A stretch of 64,000 nt of DNA, from NCBI GenBank assembly GCA_017619375.1, contig JAFZSL010000056.1:124001-188000 (forward strand), read 5' to 3'. Origin of the DNA: Prevotella sp. GTDB taxonomy: Bacteria > Bacteroidota > Bacteroidia > Bacteroidales > Bacteroidaceae. Position 1 is the stretch's first letter; every line of letters starts with the position of its first letter. The position numbers and the translations under genes were made by a program. A model generated the notes under the pieces. The model was not told the DNA's origin, did no database searches, and worked only from the letters and a program-made list of their open reading frames with translations. Of this stretch, positions 8,478 through 17,142 are shown one piece after another.

Positions 8478-10763
8478 TTATCTGACGATGGCTATCTTGC
8501 AGACCGTTCCTTTCTTTCCTTCGCTGGTGGCTGTTTGTACCATATATACTCCGGAGGCAACCTTTTTTCCACTGTTGTCACAGCCATCCCATGTGAAAGT
8601 TCCGCCATTGCTGGTGCCTTCTGCTACGAGTGCGCCGTTTGCAGTGACTATCTTCACATCTGCGTTCATCGTGAGTCCTGTGATGGTGATCAGTCCTGTG
8701 TAATCAGGCTTGACGGGATTGGGGTAGGCATGTACCGTGTTCTTGTTCATCGTCTCGCTGGTGGCAGTGGCGTCGCTCATATAGGAACACAACCCGTTGT
8801 CGGTACCGAAAAACACCTCTCCTGTCTCGTCATTGATGGTGATGGCTTCAATGTTGTCGGAAAGCAACTGACTGTTTGATGAGAGGAAATGCTCCAACTG
8901 AGTCATGTTGTCGGCGCTGATGAGATAGACACCGTTTCCATTGGTGCCGAACCATTTTCTGTTTCCTCCATCCACGGCGATGCAATTGATGTCGGCACCT
9001 CCAAGGAGGTAGTCGGCGAAATTAGTGCCATCGTTGCGTGGCACTTTGATTTGTTGCAAGACGCTGTTGGAACCATTGTCTATGTCATTGGCAGGTAGCA
9101 TCACAGGTCCTACGCTGGTGCCTATCCAGATATTGCCATCCTTGTCTTCCGCAACACATCTCACTCCGGTGGGTTCCAGTCTTGTGCCATCTTCATTGAC
9201 AAAGGAGGTGTAATGGTTCATGGCATTATTTGAGGGGTCGATACAATAGAATGAGGGAGTATCCCAATGGTTGTTGACAAACCACAACAGTCCCCTGTTG
9301 TCCAGTATCATTCCTCTCATGTTGCCCAGGCTGCGTTTGTCTTCCATCAAGTTATCCTTGTGATGGTCCTCCCACGTGCCATCGGACTTGAGTTCCAAAA
9401 TGGACTTTTCCTTGGCTTGGCTGTTGAGACACCAAAGGTTGCCTTGCTTGTCAAACTTGATGCCCAATGTGAGTACATAATTCTTGCTTTCGCTGTCCAA
9501 GGCATATCCCAACGGACTGTTGTCGGGATTGTAGTGCTTGACGAATTGTCCGTCAAGATATTCGTATAGTCCTGTCCTTCCACCCACAAAGACGTGTTTC
9601 GGATCTTTCGGGTCGATGTCGAGGCATGTCATGTCTTCAAAACGGTTGCCTACTATTTCCTTCAAGTCATCTTGGTAGATGGTCCATTTGTCGTTGGTGT
9701 AGGTTTGTGTGACAGCCTTTCTGAATAGTTCGGCTGCGGAATCGAAACCTCCTCCGCAAGAGAAGAGCGTATTGTTGACAAATTTCAATACGCCGAAATA
9801 GTTGTATTTGGGTCCGTCGGGGTTGATGTCTTTGGTTTGCCAGGCCATTTCATTGTTGTCATCCAATGTGAAGGAACAGAGTTTTCCATCATCCTGGTTG
9901 CTCCAGAAACAGTGGCTCTTGCTGTCATAAGCCACGGTCTTGAGGGTGATGTCCTCTTGCCGGATGAAGGTGGCATCGTTGATGGAGTTGAGCACCATCA
10001 CGCCATGATCTTGCACGAAGAGCAGTTTTTCTCCGGAGAGATTGCACGAGTTGAAAGCATATTGCTGTATGACCTTCCATTCGTTTCCATCTTTGCAATA
10101 GATGTTTCCATTGTTGGCAGCCAGCAGTTTTCCTCCGAAGTCGAAAAGGTGGTCCACCTGTATATTGCTTTCATTGGTCCAATTGCTCTTGTCCAGCAGA
10201 TTGTCGTTGATATTGCCTTTGATGATGCCTTCCTCTTCACAGGCTGCAAAGATATGGTTGCCGAATGAGATGGCTTCCTTCACCTTGCGTCCCAGGTTGT
10301 AGGTGGCCGTGATTTCAGCATTTGCGACATTGATTTTCAGGATGCCGAAATTGGTGGCTACGAAGGCGAATGTTCCGCTTGTCTTGATGCTGTTGATGGT
10401 TTTGTCCATCGTCATCGACTTGTTATAGTAGTCGGAGATGTTCACCACGTTGCCTTTGTCATCGAGCAAGTCGATGTTGTGATTTTCATAGACGATGACG
10501 AGGCGTTTTGCGGCCTTGCAGTAAGCGATGTGCGAAATGTTGCAATCGCTGAGCGTGTTCATCTTGTCATAGGTTTCCACGCTGTGGTCGTTGGTGTTGT
10601 ATGAGAAGAGACCTTTTGAACTGAGCACATACACCATTTTGTCGACAGGCACTATTTCAGTGATGTCGCCATAAGCCAGGTAACTGGTCCAAGAGCCGAT
10701 GGGTCCACCTTTGGCGAAGGTGATCATGGCGATGAGCAGTAGTGTTGTGGTCAATCTTTTCAT
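8478..10763 (-). CDS. porZ: PorZ-like type IX secretion protein, beta-propeller with C-terminal sorting domain
   Basis: A 761-residue exported protein. After a signal peptide (about 1-19) the mature N-terminus GPIGSWTSYLAYGDITEIV matches the start of PorZ-type proteins, followed by two propeller regions with repeats such as DLLDDKGNVV, GNIWIGTSVGPVM and NRKWFGTNGNGVYLI. The last 85 residues form a type A T9SS sorting domain (YPNPVKPDYTG, then KIVTANGALV and SGVYMVQT). In Porphyromonas gingivalis PorZ is a surface component of the T9SS attachment complex that delivers A-LPS to sortase PorU. The assignment is from domain order and N-terminal wording; a generic two-component-type propeller protein is the alternative. 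Gap to rdgB is 6 nt. Confidence 0.75.
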   Translation of the reverse strand: MKRLTTTLLLIAMITFAKGGPIGSWTSYLAYGDITEIVPVDKMVYVLSSKGLFSYNTNDHSVETYDKMNTLSDCNISHIAYCKAAKRLVIVYENHNIDLLDDKGNVVNISDYYNKSMTMDKTINSIKTSGTFAFVATNFGILKINVANAEITATYNLGRKVKEAISFGNHIFAACEEEGIIKGNINDNLLDKSNWTNESNIQVDHLFDFGGKLLAANNGNIYCKDGNEWKVIQQYAFNSCNLSGEKLLFVQDHGVMVLNSINDATFIRQEDITLKTVAYDSKSHCFWSNQDDGKLCSFTLDDNNEMAWQTKDINPDGPKYNYFGVLKFVNNTLFSCGGGFDSAAELFRKAVTQTYTNDKWTIYQDDLKEIVGNRFEDMTCLDIDPKDPKHVFVGGRTGLYEYLDGQFVKHYNPDNSPLGYALDSESKNYVLTLGIKFDKQGNLWCLNSQAKEKSILELKSDGTWEDHHKDNLMEDKRSLGNMRGMILDNRGLLWFVNNHWDTPSFYCIDPSNNAMNHYTSFVNEDGTRLEPTGVRCVAEDKDGNIWIGTSVGPVMLPANDIDNGSNSVLQQIKVPRNDGTNFADYLLGGADINCIAVDGGNRKWFGTNGNGVYLISADNMTQLEHFLSSNSQLLSDNIEAITINDETGEVFFGTDNGLCSYMSDATATSETMNKNTVHAYPNPVKPDYTGLITITGLTMNADVKIVTANGALVAEGTSNGGTFTWDGCDNSGKKVASGVYMVQTATSEGKKGTVCKIAIVR

Positions 10764-10769
10764 AAGGGT

Positions 10770-11363
10770 CTATTTATTGAAGTATTGTGCGAGTTTCTCC
10801 ACAGCCTTGGCCCTATGTGAGATGTGGTTTTTGATGTCCATTCCGAGTTGTGCAAATGTTTCATCATACCCATTCGGTTGGAAAATGGGGTCGTAGCCGA
10901 ATCCTTCTTTACCGTGCTTCTCACGTGTGATTTTTCCCTCTACGATGCCTTCGAAGGTTCTCACGTCTTTTGCTTTGTGGATGTCCTCGTCTATGATGAT
11001 TAACGCAATGACCGTGCGGAATCTTGCATTTCGATTGTTATTTTCTCCTAATTCGTGCAATAATTTTTGCATGTTGGCCTCGCTGTCGTGCCCCTCACCA
11101 GCATATCTGGCAGAAAACACGCCTGGCGCACCATTCAGTGCATCCACTTCCAATCCGGTGTCGTCGGCGAAACAACTGATATGATAGTTTTCATAGATAT
11201 ACAGTGCTTTCAGCAAGGCATTGCCTTCCAGGTTGTCGGATGTCTCAGGTATGTCGGCATGGCAACCGATGTCGTTGAGTGACAGCACTTCGAACCGCTC
11301 TCCGAGGATTTCCCTTATTTCACTGAGTTTGTGTGGGTTATTGGTTGCGAATACTATTTTCAT
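10770..11363 (-). CDS. rdgB: RdgB/HAM1 non-canonical purine NTP pyrophosphatase
   Basis: Hydrolyses dITP, ITP and XTP to monophosphates, keeping deaminated purines out of DNA. The 197 residues match family size. Motifs: [12 protein letters not shown] near the N-terminus (substrate-binding SNNxHK type), [21 protein letters not shown] with the catalytic Asp, and FGYDPIF near residue 160. The start overlaps the end of yitT by 26 nt, indicating co-transcription in the leuS operon. Confidence 0.95.
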   Translation of the reverse strand: MKIVFATNNPHKLSEIREILGERFEVLSLNDIGCHADIPETSDNLEGNALLKALYIYENYHISCFADDTGLEVDALNGAPGVFSARYAGEGHDSEANMQKLLHELGENNNRNARFRTVIALIIIDEDIHKAKDVRTFEGIVEGKITREKHGKEGFGYDPIFQPNGYDETFAQLGMDIKNHISHRAKAVEKLAQYFNK

Positions 11364-12312
11364 TGTTGTTCTTCTTGATTTTCACTTTCATTTCATCGAA
11401 ACCTTCTCCATAGACGCCGATGACGCTGCTCTGACTGACAAAGGCGTTGGGGTCGATGGTCTTGATCAGTCGGAAGATGCTGACGCTCTCTCTTTTCCTG
11501 GCAAGGATGCAGAGCACCTTCATATCTTGTCCCGTATACCATCCATGCCCGTCGAGGATGGTGACCCCATGATTCATCTGAGTCCCTATGGCATTGGCTA
11601 TTTCCTGATATTTCTTGGAGAAGATGAAGAATTGCACAGATTCTCTCCTGGAGTTCATCACATAGTCGAGCATGAAGTTCTCCACCACAAGGGTGCAGAG
11701 TCCGAATACTATCTTGTAGAGGGCATCGGTGATGGTGTAGTCGCGGGCGAAGATGAACATGGGGAAACTGGAACCGATGATGACCAGGTCGACGAAGATG
11801 AGCACAGTGCCCAGCGACATGTTGCGGTATTTGTTGACGATGGCCGCCACGATGTCAGTACCTCCCGTACTACCATTATGCAAGAAGACGATGGCCAGCG
11901 ACGTCCCCGTCAAGCAGCATCCTATGATGAGCGACATGAAGTTCTCATCACCCAATAGTTTGATCATTGTCCCATCTTTGTTGGTCATCACCTCCTGTGC
12001 TACGCCGAGCATGAGCGAGAGTGCAAAGATGGCGTAGATGGTCTTCATGAGGAATTTCCACCCCAGTATTTTCAGCGCCAGGACCAACAATATGAAGTTG
12101 ATGATGAAATAGGTGTAGTTGATGGGTATGCCATGTCCGTTTCCGTTGGTGGCATAGAAGATGATGGCCGATATGCCGGTCACGCCTCCTGTCACTATTT
12201 CGTATGGCAACAGGAAGCATGTCCAACCTATCGTGTAGAGCAGTAGTCCAAGGGTGATGAAGAAATAGTCCTCGGCCTCTCTGAAGAATTTATTCTTTGT
12301 GTTGGTTGGCAT
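11338..12312 (-). CDS. YitT family membrane protein with DUF2179 domain
   Basis: 324 residues. The N-terminal two thirds hold about five or six transmembrane segments of the YitT (DUF161) type, including the signature [16 protein letters not shown] and [11 protein letters not shown]. The C-terminal cytoplasmic DUF2179 domain is around residues 225-310 ([19 protein letters not shown]). The molecular function of the family is not established; a transporter role is often suggested. It lies 4 nt after leuS and overlaps rdgB, so it is part of the operon. Confidence 0.88.
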   Translation of the reverse strand: MPTNTKNKFFREAEDYFFITLGLLLYTIGWTCFLLPYEIVTGGVTGISAIIFYATNGNGHGIPINYTYFIINFILLVLALKILGWKFLMKTIYAIFALSLMLGVAQEVMTNKDGTMIKLLGDENFMSLIIGCCLTGTSLAIVFLHNGSTGGTDIVAAIVNKYRNMSLGTVLIFVDLVIIGSSFPMFIFARDYTITDALYKIVFGLCTLVVENFMLDYVMNSRRESVQFFIFSKKYQEIANAIGTQMNHGVTILDGHGWYTGQDMKVLCILARKRESVSIFRLIKTIDPNAFVSQSSVIGVYGEGFDEMKVKIKKNNNENSIRNQ

Positions 12313-12316
12313 AAGC

Positions 12317-15178
12317 CTATTTCACTACTACATTGACGATTTTCTTGGGAACGATGATGACTTTCATCACATTCTTCCCGTTGATGTATTTGGCAGTCCT
12401 CTCGTCAGAAAGCACGGCTTGTTCGATGTCGCCATTGCTGGCATCCACAGGGAACATCATCTGGAATCTTGCTTTTCCGTTGAAGGAGATGGTGATTTGC
12501 ATCTGGCTCTCCACAAGGTATTTCTCGTCATGCTTGGGCCATTCGGCATCGCATACCGAACCTTTCTCTCCCAATGCTTCCCATAGTTCCTCGGCGATGT
12601 GAGGGGTGAATGGGGCGATGAGAGCCACCAATTGTCGGAGCACTTCGTGGCTGTGGCATTTCTGCTGAGAGAGTTCGTTGACAGCGATCATGAATGCGGC
12701 TATGGAGGTGTTGTAGGAGAAGTTCTCGATGTCCTGACTCACCTTCTTGATGAGTTTGTGCAGGCTCTTGAGCATCTCGGGAGTTGCCGGTTCGTCGGTG
12801 ACGGTCAGTTGGTCGCCGTCCTTGCCATTGCCCCAGAAGAGAGCCCAGAACTTCTTGAGGAAGCGGTGGCATCCGTCGATGCCGTTGGTGTCCCAAGGCT
12901 TACTTTGCTCCACAGGGCCGAGGAACATCTCATAGAGGCGCAGGGTGTCGGCTCCGAAACGAGCAACGATCATGTCGGGGTTGACCACGTTGAACATGGA
13001 TTTGGACATTTTCTCCACGGCTTGTCCGCAGATGTATTTCCCGTCTTCAAGGATGAACTCAGCATCTTTGAATTCTGGTCTCCATTGCTTGAAGGCCTCG
13101 ATGTCGAGCACGTTGGACTCGACGATGTTGATATCCACGTGTATGGGTGTGGTCTCGTATTGGTCCTTGAGACCGTTGCTCACGAAGAGTGGCTTGTTGT
13201 CGTGGTTGTTGGTGTTGACGCGATAGACGAAGCTGCTCTTTCCTTGTATCATGCCTTGGTTGATGAGTTTCTGGAAAGGCTCTTCCTTGCAGGAGTAGCC
13301 GTAGTCGTGCAGGAACTTGTTCCAGAAGCGTGAGTAGATGAGGTGTCCGGTGGCGTGCTCGGTGCCTCCCACGTAGAGGTCCACGTTCTGCCAGTATTCA
13401 TCCACGGCCTTGTCCACAAGTGCCTTGTCGTTGTGCGGGTCCATGTAGCGCAAGTAATAAGCCGACGAACCGGCGAAACCGGGCATGGTGTTGAGTTCGA
13501 TGGGGAAGACGTTGACATTGTCGATGCATGCCTTGTCCACGATTTCCTCTTTCACGGTGTCCCAAGCCCATTTGGTGGCTCTTCCGAGTGGCGGTTCACC
13601 GGTCTCTGTGGGTTGGTACTTGTCGATTTCAGGGAGTTCGATGGGCAGTTTGTCCTCGGGAATCATCTGTGGCATGCCGTCCTTGTAATAGACGGGGAAG
13701 GGTTCGCCCCAATAGCGTTGGCGTGAGAAGATGGCGTCGCGCAGGCGGTAGTTCACCTTCACCCTGCCAAGGTGCTGTTCGGCCACGTATTTCTTGGTGG
13801 CTTCGATGGCTTCTTTCACGGTGAGGCCGTTGAGGGAGAAGTCACAGTAGGGTTTCACATCCTTTCTTGGTGAGTTGCACACGATGCCTTCCTTGGCGTC
13901 AAAACTCTCCTCGCTCACGTCGCATCCTTCGATGAGTGGTATGATGGGGAGTGAGAAATGCTTGGCGAAGGCATAGTCGCGTGAGTCGTGTGCCGGCACG
14001 GCCATGATGGCTCCCGTGCCGTATCCTGCGAGCACATAGTCGCTCACCCAGATGGGTATGGCCTCCCCGGTGAAGGGGTTGATGGCATAGGAGCCGGTGA
14101 AGACGCCGGTGACCTTCTTGTCAGCTATGCGTTCACGTTCGGTGCGTTTCTTGGTGGCAACCAGGTAGTCGTCCACGGCTTTGCGTTGCTCTGCAGTGGT
14201 CACTTTATCCACATACTCGCTTTCCGGTGCGAGTACCATGAAGGTGACTCCGAACATCGTGTCGGCGCGTGTGGTGAAGATGGTGAAGTCGATGTCGCTG
14301 TCCTTGACATGGAACACCACTTCTGCTCCTTCCGAGCGGCCTATCCAGTTGCGCTGGGTTTCCTTGAGGGAGTCGGTCCATTCGATGGTGTCAAGACCGT
14401 CGAGCAGCCTTTGTGCATAGGCCGACACGCGAAGGCACCACTGCATCATCTTCTTCTGCACCACGGGATATCCACCGCGCACGCTGATGCCGTCCACCAC
14501 CTCGTCGTTGGCAAGCACGGTGCCCAGTCCGGCGCACCAGTTCACCATCGTTTCCCCGAGGTAGGCTATGCGGTAGTTCATCAACGTCTCCTGCTGCTGC
14601 TTGTCGTCCATGGCTTTCCATTCCTCTTGTGTGAAATGAAGTTCCTCCGTGCAGGCAGCGTCGAGACCGTCAGTACCTTGTTTTGTGAAGTGGTCCACCA
14701 GTTGCTCGATGGGCAGGGCGCGTTGCTCACGGTTGTCATAATAAGAGTTGAACATCTTTTGGAAGGCCCATTGCGTCCATTTGTAGTAGCCGGGGTCGCA
14801 GGTGCGCACCTCGCGGTCCCAATCGAAGCAGAAGCCTATCTTGTCAAGTTGTTCGCGGTATCGCTCGATATTTTTGACGGTGGTGATGGCGGGGTGCTGC
14901 CCGGTTTGTATGGCATATTGCTCAGCCGGCAGTCCGTAAGCATCGTATCCCATGGGGTTGAGCACGTTGAAGCCTTGCTGCCTCTTGTAGCGTGCATAGA
15001 TGTCGGAAGCGATGTATCCGAGCGGGTGTCCCACGTGAAGTCCTGCCCCGGAGGGATAGGGGAACATGTTGAGCACATAGAATTTCTTACGATTTTGGTC
15101 TTCAGTGACCTTGTAGGTTTTCTGTTCAACCCAGCGTTTCTGCCATTTTTTCTCGATTTCGTTGAAATTGTATTCCAT
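12317..15178 (-). CDS. leuS: Leucine--tRNA ligase
   Basis: Class I aminoacyl-tRNA synthetase charging tRNA-Leu. The 953 residues contain the HIGH motif HVGH at 48-51 and the KMSKS loop ([10 protein letters not shown]) at about 725, with the CP1 editing domain between (the T-rich [12 protein letters not shown] segment near residue 305). First gene of a five-gene minus-strand operon. A -7 promoter element lies at 15237-15244, and the roughly 50-nt leader has a short GC-rich inverted repeat (about 15209-15236). Confidence 0.98.
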   Translation of the reverse strand: MEYNFNEIEKKWQKRWVEQKTYKVTEDQNRKKFYVLNMFPYPSGAGLHVGHPLGYIASDIYARYKRQQGFNVLNPMGYDAYGLPAEQYAIQTGQHPAITTVKNIERYREQLDKIGFCFDWDREVRTCDPGYYKWTQWAFQKMFNSYYDNREQRALPIEQLVDHFTKQGTDGLDAACTEELHFTQEEWKAMDDKQQQETLMNYRIAYLGETMVNWCAGLGTVLANDEVVDGISVRGGYPVVQKKMMQWCLRVSAYAQRLLDGLDTIEWTDSLKETQRNWIGRSEGAEVVFHVKDSDIDFTIFTTRADTMFGVTFMVLAPESEYVDKVTTAEQRKAVDDYLVATKKRTERERIADKKVTGVFTGSYAINPFTGEAIPIWVSDYVLAGYGTGAIMAVPAHDSRDYAFAKHFSLPIIPLIEGCDVSEESFDAKEGIVCNSPRKDVKPYCDFSLNGLTVKEAIEATKKYVAEQHLGRVKVNYRLRDAIFSRQRYWGEPFPVYYKDGMPQMIPEDKLPIELPEIDKYQPTETGEPPLGRATKWAWDTVKEEIVDKACIDNVNVFPIELNTMPGFAGSSAYYLRYMDPHNDKALVDKAVDEYWQNVDLYVGGTEHATGHLIYSRFWNKFLHDYGYSCKEEPFQKLINQGMIQGKSSFVYRVNTNNHDNKPLFVSNGLKDQYETTPIHVDINIVESNVLDIEAFKQWRPEFKDAEFILEDGKYICGQAVEKMSKSMFNVVNPDMIVARFGADTLRLYEMFLGPVEQSKPWDTNGIDGCHRFLKKFWALFWGNGKDGDQLTVTDEPATPEMLKSLHKLIKKVSQDIENFSYNTSIAAFMIAVNELSQQKCHSHEVLRQLVALIAPFTPHIAEELWEALGEKGSVCDAEWPKHDEKYLVESQMQITISFNGKARFQMMFPVDASNGDIEQAVLSDERTAKYINGKNVMKVIIVPKKIVNVVVK

Positions 15179-15236
15179 ATCTTTGATATACGTTTGTTTC
15201 TTTTGTCAGCGCACACATTTGCGCGCAATTTGCGTG

Positions 15237-15244
15237 CAAAGTTA
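15237..15244 (-). promoter_or_regulatory. -7 promoter element for the leuS operon
   Basis: TAACTTTG on the minus strand, matching TAnnTTTG, 58 nt before the leuS ATG. No clear TTTG -33 box is present at the usual distance. Confidence 0.55.
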
Positions 15245-15374
15245 CAACAATCTCACCTTATAAAAAAACATAAGGGGCGAAAAATCATGAACAACATGGT
15301 TCAACCTGCATCTTTGCAACCATGCCGACAACAATAAATGTAGCAGGCAGGGGTAGGGGGATGGGTTGAAATGC

Positions 15375-15412
15375 AAAGGCTCCTTTTTGGAACGTGCCAA
15401 AAAGGAGCCTTT
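15375..15412 (-). terminator. Intrinsic terminator downstream of the small lipoprotein gene
   Basis: Perfect 16-bp stem (AAAGGCTCCTTTTTGG with CCAAAAAGGAGCCTTT) and a 6-nt loop. It lies 30 nt beyond the stop of the 15442 gene and upstream of leuS, so it separates the two minus-strand transcription units. Confidence 0.85.
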
Positions 15413-15441
15413 CAAGTGAATGAATCAATTTATACTATCGA

Positions 15442-15891
15442 TTATTTCAGTTTGATGGTCTCCAAAACTGCTTTCAGTTCTGGTGAGTCAGGAGTAACCT
15501 TGAAAGTTTTGACCATCAAAGCCTTTTCGGGTTCATTGGCGATATCGGTAATGAGGGTGTAGAGTTTTGAACTCTCGTTGGCGAACACTTTCCAAGTAAT
15601 GCCGGCAACTGTCATATCATCAAGTTTCGTGTCCTTGGCATAGTTCTCTTGTACTTTTTCGAAGGAGATGGTGGAATTGCTCACGGTAATGGAAGCACCG
15701 TCTTTCTCCATTCTGAAACTGCCTGAATTTGGTTTCAGATTCCAGCCTTCAAGACCTGTCACTGAGAAGTAGTCGCAGTCGTAGTCACGCGAGACTTCCT
15801 CTTTTTCTGCTTGTGCTTGCTCAGTACCTTCAGTTTCATTTTCTTTCTCTCCCTCTTTGTTTGTGGCTTTGTCACCACAGGCTGCCATCAT
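15442..15891 (-). CDS. Small acidic lipoprotein, unknown function; true start probably upstream
   Basis: The 149-residue frame from the first ATG begins MMAACGDKATNKEGEKEN, which is the end of a lipoprotein signal peptide followed by a Glu-rich linker. In-frame codons upstream encode IKKKIFQFAIAIALVG, exactly the basic and hydrophobic part missing from the signal, so translation probably starts at the AUC codon 15940-15942 (or an AUU) rather than at ATG 15891. The mature part (residues about 35-149) is a compact domain with alternating beta-type sequence ending TIKLK; no family is recognised. A -7 element (TAATTTTG, minus strand) lies at 16006-16013. Likely a periplasmic or outer-membrane-anchored protein. 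Confidence 0.75.
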   Translation of the reverse strand: MMAACGDKATNKEGEKENETEGTEQAQAEKEEVSRDYDCDYFSVTGLEGWNLKPNSGSFRMEKDGASITVSNSTISFEKVQENYAKDTKLDDMTVAGITWKVFANESSKLYTLITDIANEPEKALMVKTFKVTPDSPELKAVLETIKLK

Positions 15892-16125
15892 ACCGACTAA
15901 TGCGATTGCAATGGCGAATTGAAAAATTTTTTTCTTTTTGATAGTTGATAAGAATTAAATGATATTAAATTTCAACAGATGCAACTGTTGTGTTGAAAAC
16001 AGGTGCAAAATTACAAAACATACACCATAAAATCTGCATGTTTTGAAAAGAAAATAATAAATAAAGTGTATTTTTTCCACTTCATTATTCAAATGATGCG
16101 ACTTTTGGAGATTAACCCCTCGGCT

Positions 16126-16199
16126 TGGTTGCGAGTATTTGAATCGAACAAATAGTTATGGCTTATGAGACCATCGTGTTTCCTTTACACCAACTCGCA
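16126..16199 (-). tRNA. tRNA with CAT anticodon (Met or Ile2 type), AT-rich, CCA encoded
   Basis: The minus strand folds into a complete cloverleaf: acceptor TGCGAGT/ACTCGCA, D stem GTGT/ACAC with loop AAAGGAA, anticodon stem ATGGT/GCCAT with loop CTCATAA, variable AACT, T stem ATTTG/CAAAT with loop TTCGATT, discriminator A, then CCA. U8, U33 and the GG of the D loop are in place. Encoded CCA and AT-rich stems contrast with the tRNA at 45421, which lacks CCA. Whether it carries Met or, after lysidine modification, Ile cannot be told. Confidence 0.8.
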
Positions 16200-16292
16200 A
16201 TGTATCATTCAACATTTCTGCAAGACCTGCTGATAGTCGAACTCTCGTTTCTTTGTCCCTTTGAACAGCAAGTTCATTATTCCTTTCTTTTG

Positions 16293-16365
16293 CGGGGCTT
16301 ACGGGAGTTGAACCCGCTCCGAACTGCGTGACAGGCAGACATCTTAACCGTTTGACCTAAACCCC
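16293..16365 (-). tRNA. tRNA-Asp (GTC)-like gene with a degenerate D arm
   Basis: Minus-strand acceptor GGGGTTT/AAGCCCC, discriminator G as in tRNA-Asp, anticodon loop CTGTCAC (GTC) on a CTGC/GCAG stem with a T-T mismatch at its base, and T arm GCGGG-TTCAACT-CCCGT. The anticodon and T arms resemble the E. coli tRNA-Asp sequence. The D arm (GGTCAAACGGTTAAGAT) keeps the GG loop but pairs over only about three bases, and no CCA is encoded. It may be a functional minor tRNA or a decaying one. Its transcription would continue into the CAT tRNA 93 nt downstream. Confidence 0.7.
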
Positions 16366-16416
16366 AGTTTTTGTTTGTCAGAATAAGGTTTTTTCCTTTG
16401 TTTCTGATTTCTGATG

Positions 16417-16424
16417 CAAAGGTA
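16417..16424 (-). promoter_or_regulatory. -7 promoter element for the tRNA pair
   Basis: TACCTTTG on the minus strand, about 50 nt upstream of the tRNA-Asp-like gene. No clear -33 box is seen. Confidence 0.5.
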
Positions 16425-16508
16425 TGAGGGTGCTCCGCAATGTATTTGCGTAACGAATATAAAGTTGTTTTTTGGGTTCTTTATTTCTAAATTAGATGAT
16501 TAAACAAG

Positions 16509-16552
16509 AACCTCGAAGGGATGACAAACCATTCTGTCGCCCCTTCGGGGTT
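16509..16552. terminator. Nested hairpin, terminator or repeat unit
   Basis: Outer stem AACCTCGAAGGG/CCCTTCGGGGTT (one wobble) enclosing a GACA/TGTC inner stem. It lies 61 nt past the stop of the 16613 gene and could terminate it. The minus-strand core CCCCGAAGGGGCGACAGA recurs exactly at about 19126-19145, so it is also a dispersed repeat. Confidence 0.6.
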
Positions 16553-16612
16553 TGGTTTTATCAGTTTCAGTGGGAAGGGTTACATGGCTAATGTTATACT
16601 TTCATATATATG

Positions 16613-16972
16613 TTAATCCAATTGGTTGTTCTTGATGTCCTTCCACTCAATGATTTTATTTTTATCTTCATTACATACCACATGGGCAACATGCTTCTTT
16701 TTGGAACCATCATTTGATACCACATAATATATGACATTTGCAGAGAAGCGCACTTCATCATTTTCCTTATAGTCTTCACAGTAGTACTTTCCTCCAAATT
16801 CAACCTTTTCGCCATTGGTTAGTCTGGAAGAAGCGTGGTGTACGACAACTTCCTCAAAATTCTTATTCTCCCAATTACCATGACCAGGCAAATTGAAATG
16901 TCCGCTTTTCGCATACGCCCAAAGCATCACAATAACGAAACACCCAACAATGTAAATCCATTTTCTTTTCAT
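16613..16972 (-). CDS. Small membrane-anchored protein, unknown function
   Basis: 119 residues from ATG 16972: MKRKWIYIVGCFVIVMLWAY is an N-terminal signal anchor, followed by an extracytoplasmic domain of about 95 residues rich in charged residues, with sequence suggesting beta strands (KVEFGGKYYCEDY, RFSANVIYYVV, KKHVAHVVC). Two cysteines at about residues 68 and 98 could form a disulfide. The longer frame to 17032 is unlikely because the -7 element TAATTTTG at 17011-17018 would fall inside it. No family recognised. It lies in an AT-rich island between the tRNA pair and a TPR/HTH regulator. Confidence 0.6.
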   Translation of the reverse strand: MKRKWIYIVGCFVIVMLWAYAKSGHFNLPGHGNWENKNFEEVVVHHASSRLTNGEKVEFGGKYYCEDYKENDEVRFSANVIYYVVSNDGSKKKHVAHVVCNEDKNKIIEWKDIKNNQLD

Positions 16973-17010
16973 ACGTTTTTTATTTGATGATTTATTAACT
17001 TTTGTCAGTG

Positions 17011-17018
17011 CAAAATTA
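17011..17018 (-). promoter_or_regulatory. -7 promoter element for the 16613 gene
   Basis: TAATTTTG on the minus strand, 38 nt before ATG 16972; it supports the shorter start. Confidence 0.5.
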
Positions 17019-17142
17019 CAATGGAAATGCACTTTAAAACGACTAAATGACCAAATAAAAAGTCTTAATAAAATAAACGTAACCTATTGAAATTCAATGG
17101 TTACGTTTCTAAAAATCTAAATTATGCTCTACGGAGTCTTAG

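Noticed and set aside
1..15000. A change of strand composition near 7 kb as support for the origin
   Set aside because: C-rich coding strands are seen on both strands throughout the window (also at 47-58 kb on the plus strand), so the local skew follows gene orientation. The leuS operon also points toward the candidate origin, which is unusual for a leading strand.
15179..15240. Riboswitch or T-box in the leuS leader
   Set aside because: The leader is about 50 nt with only a short inverted repeat; there is no T-box core or terminator/antiterminator pair.
16226..16272. A third tRNA between the two atypical ones
   Set aside because: CTTGCTG/CAGCAGG can pair as an acceptor stem, but only 33 nt lie between and no D, anticodon or T stems form.
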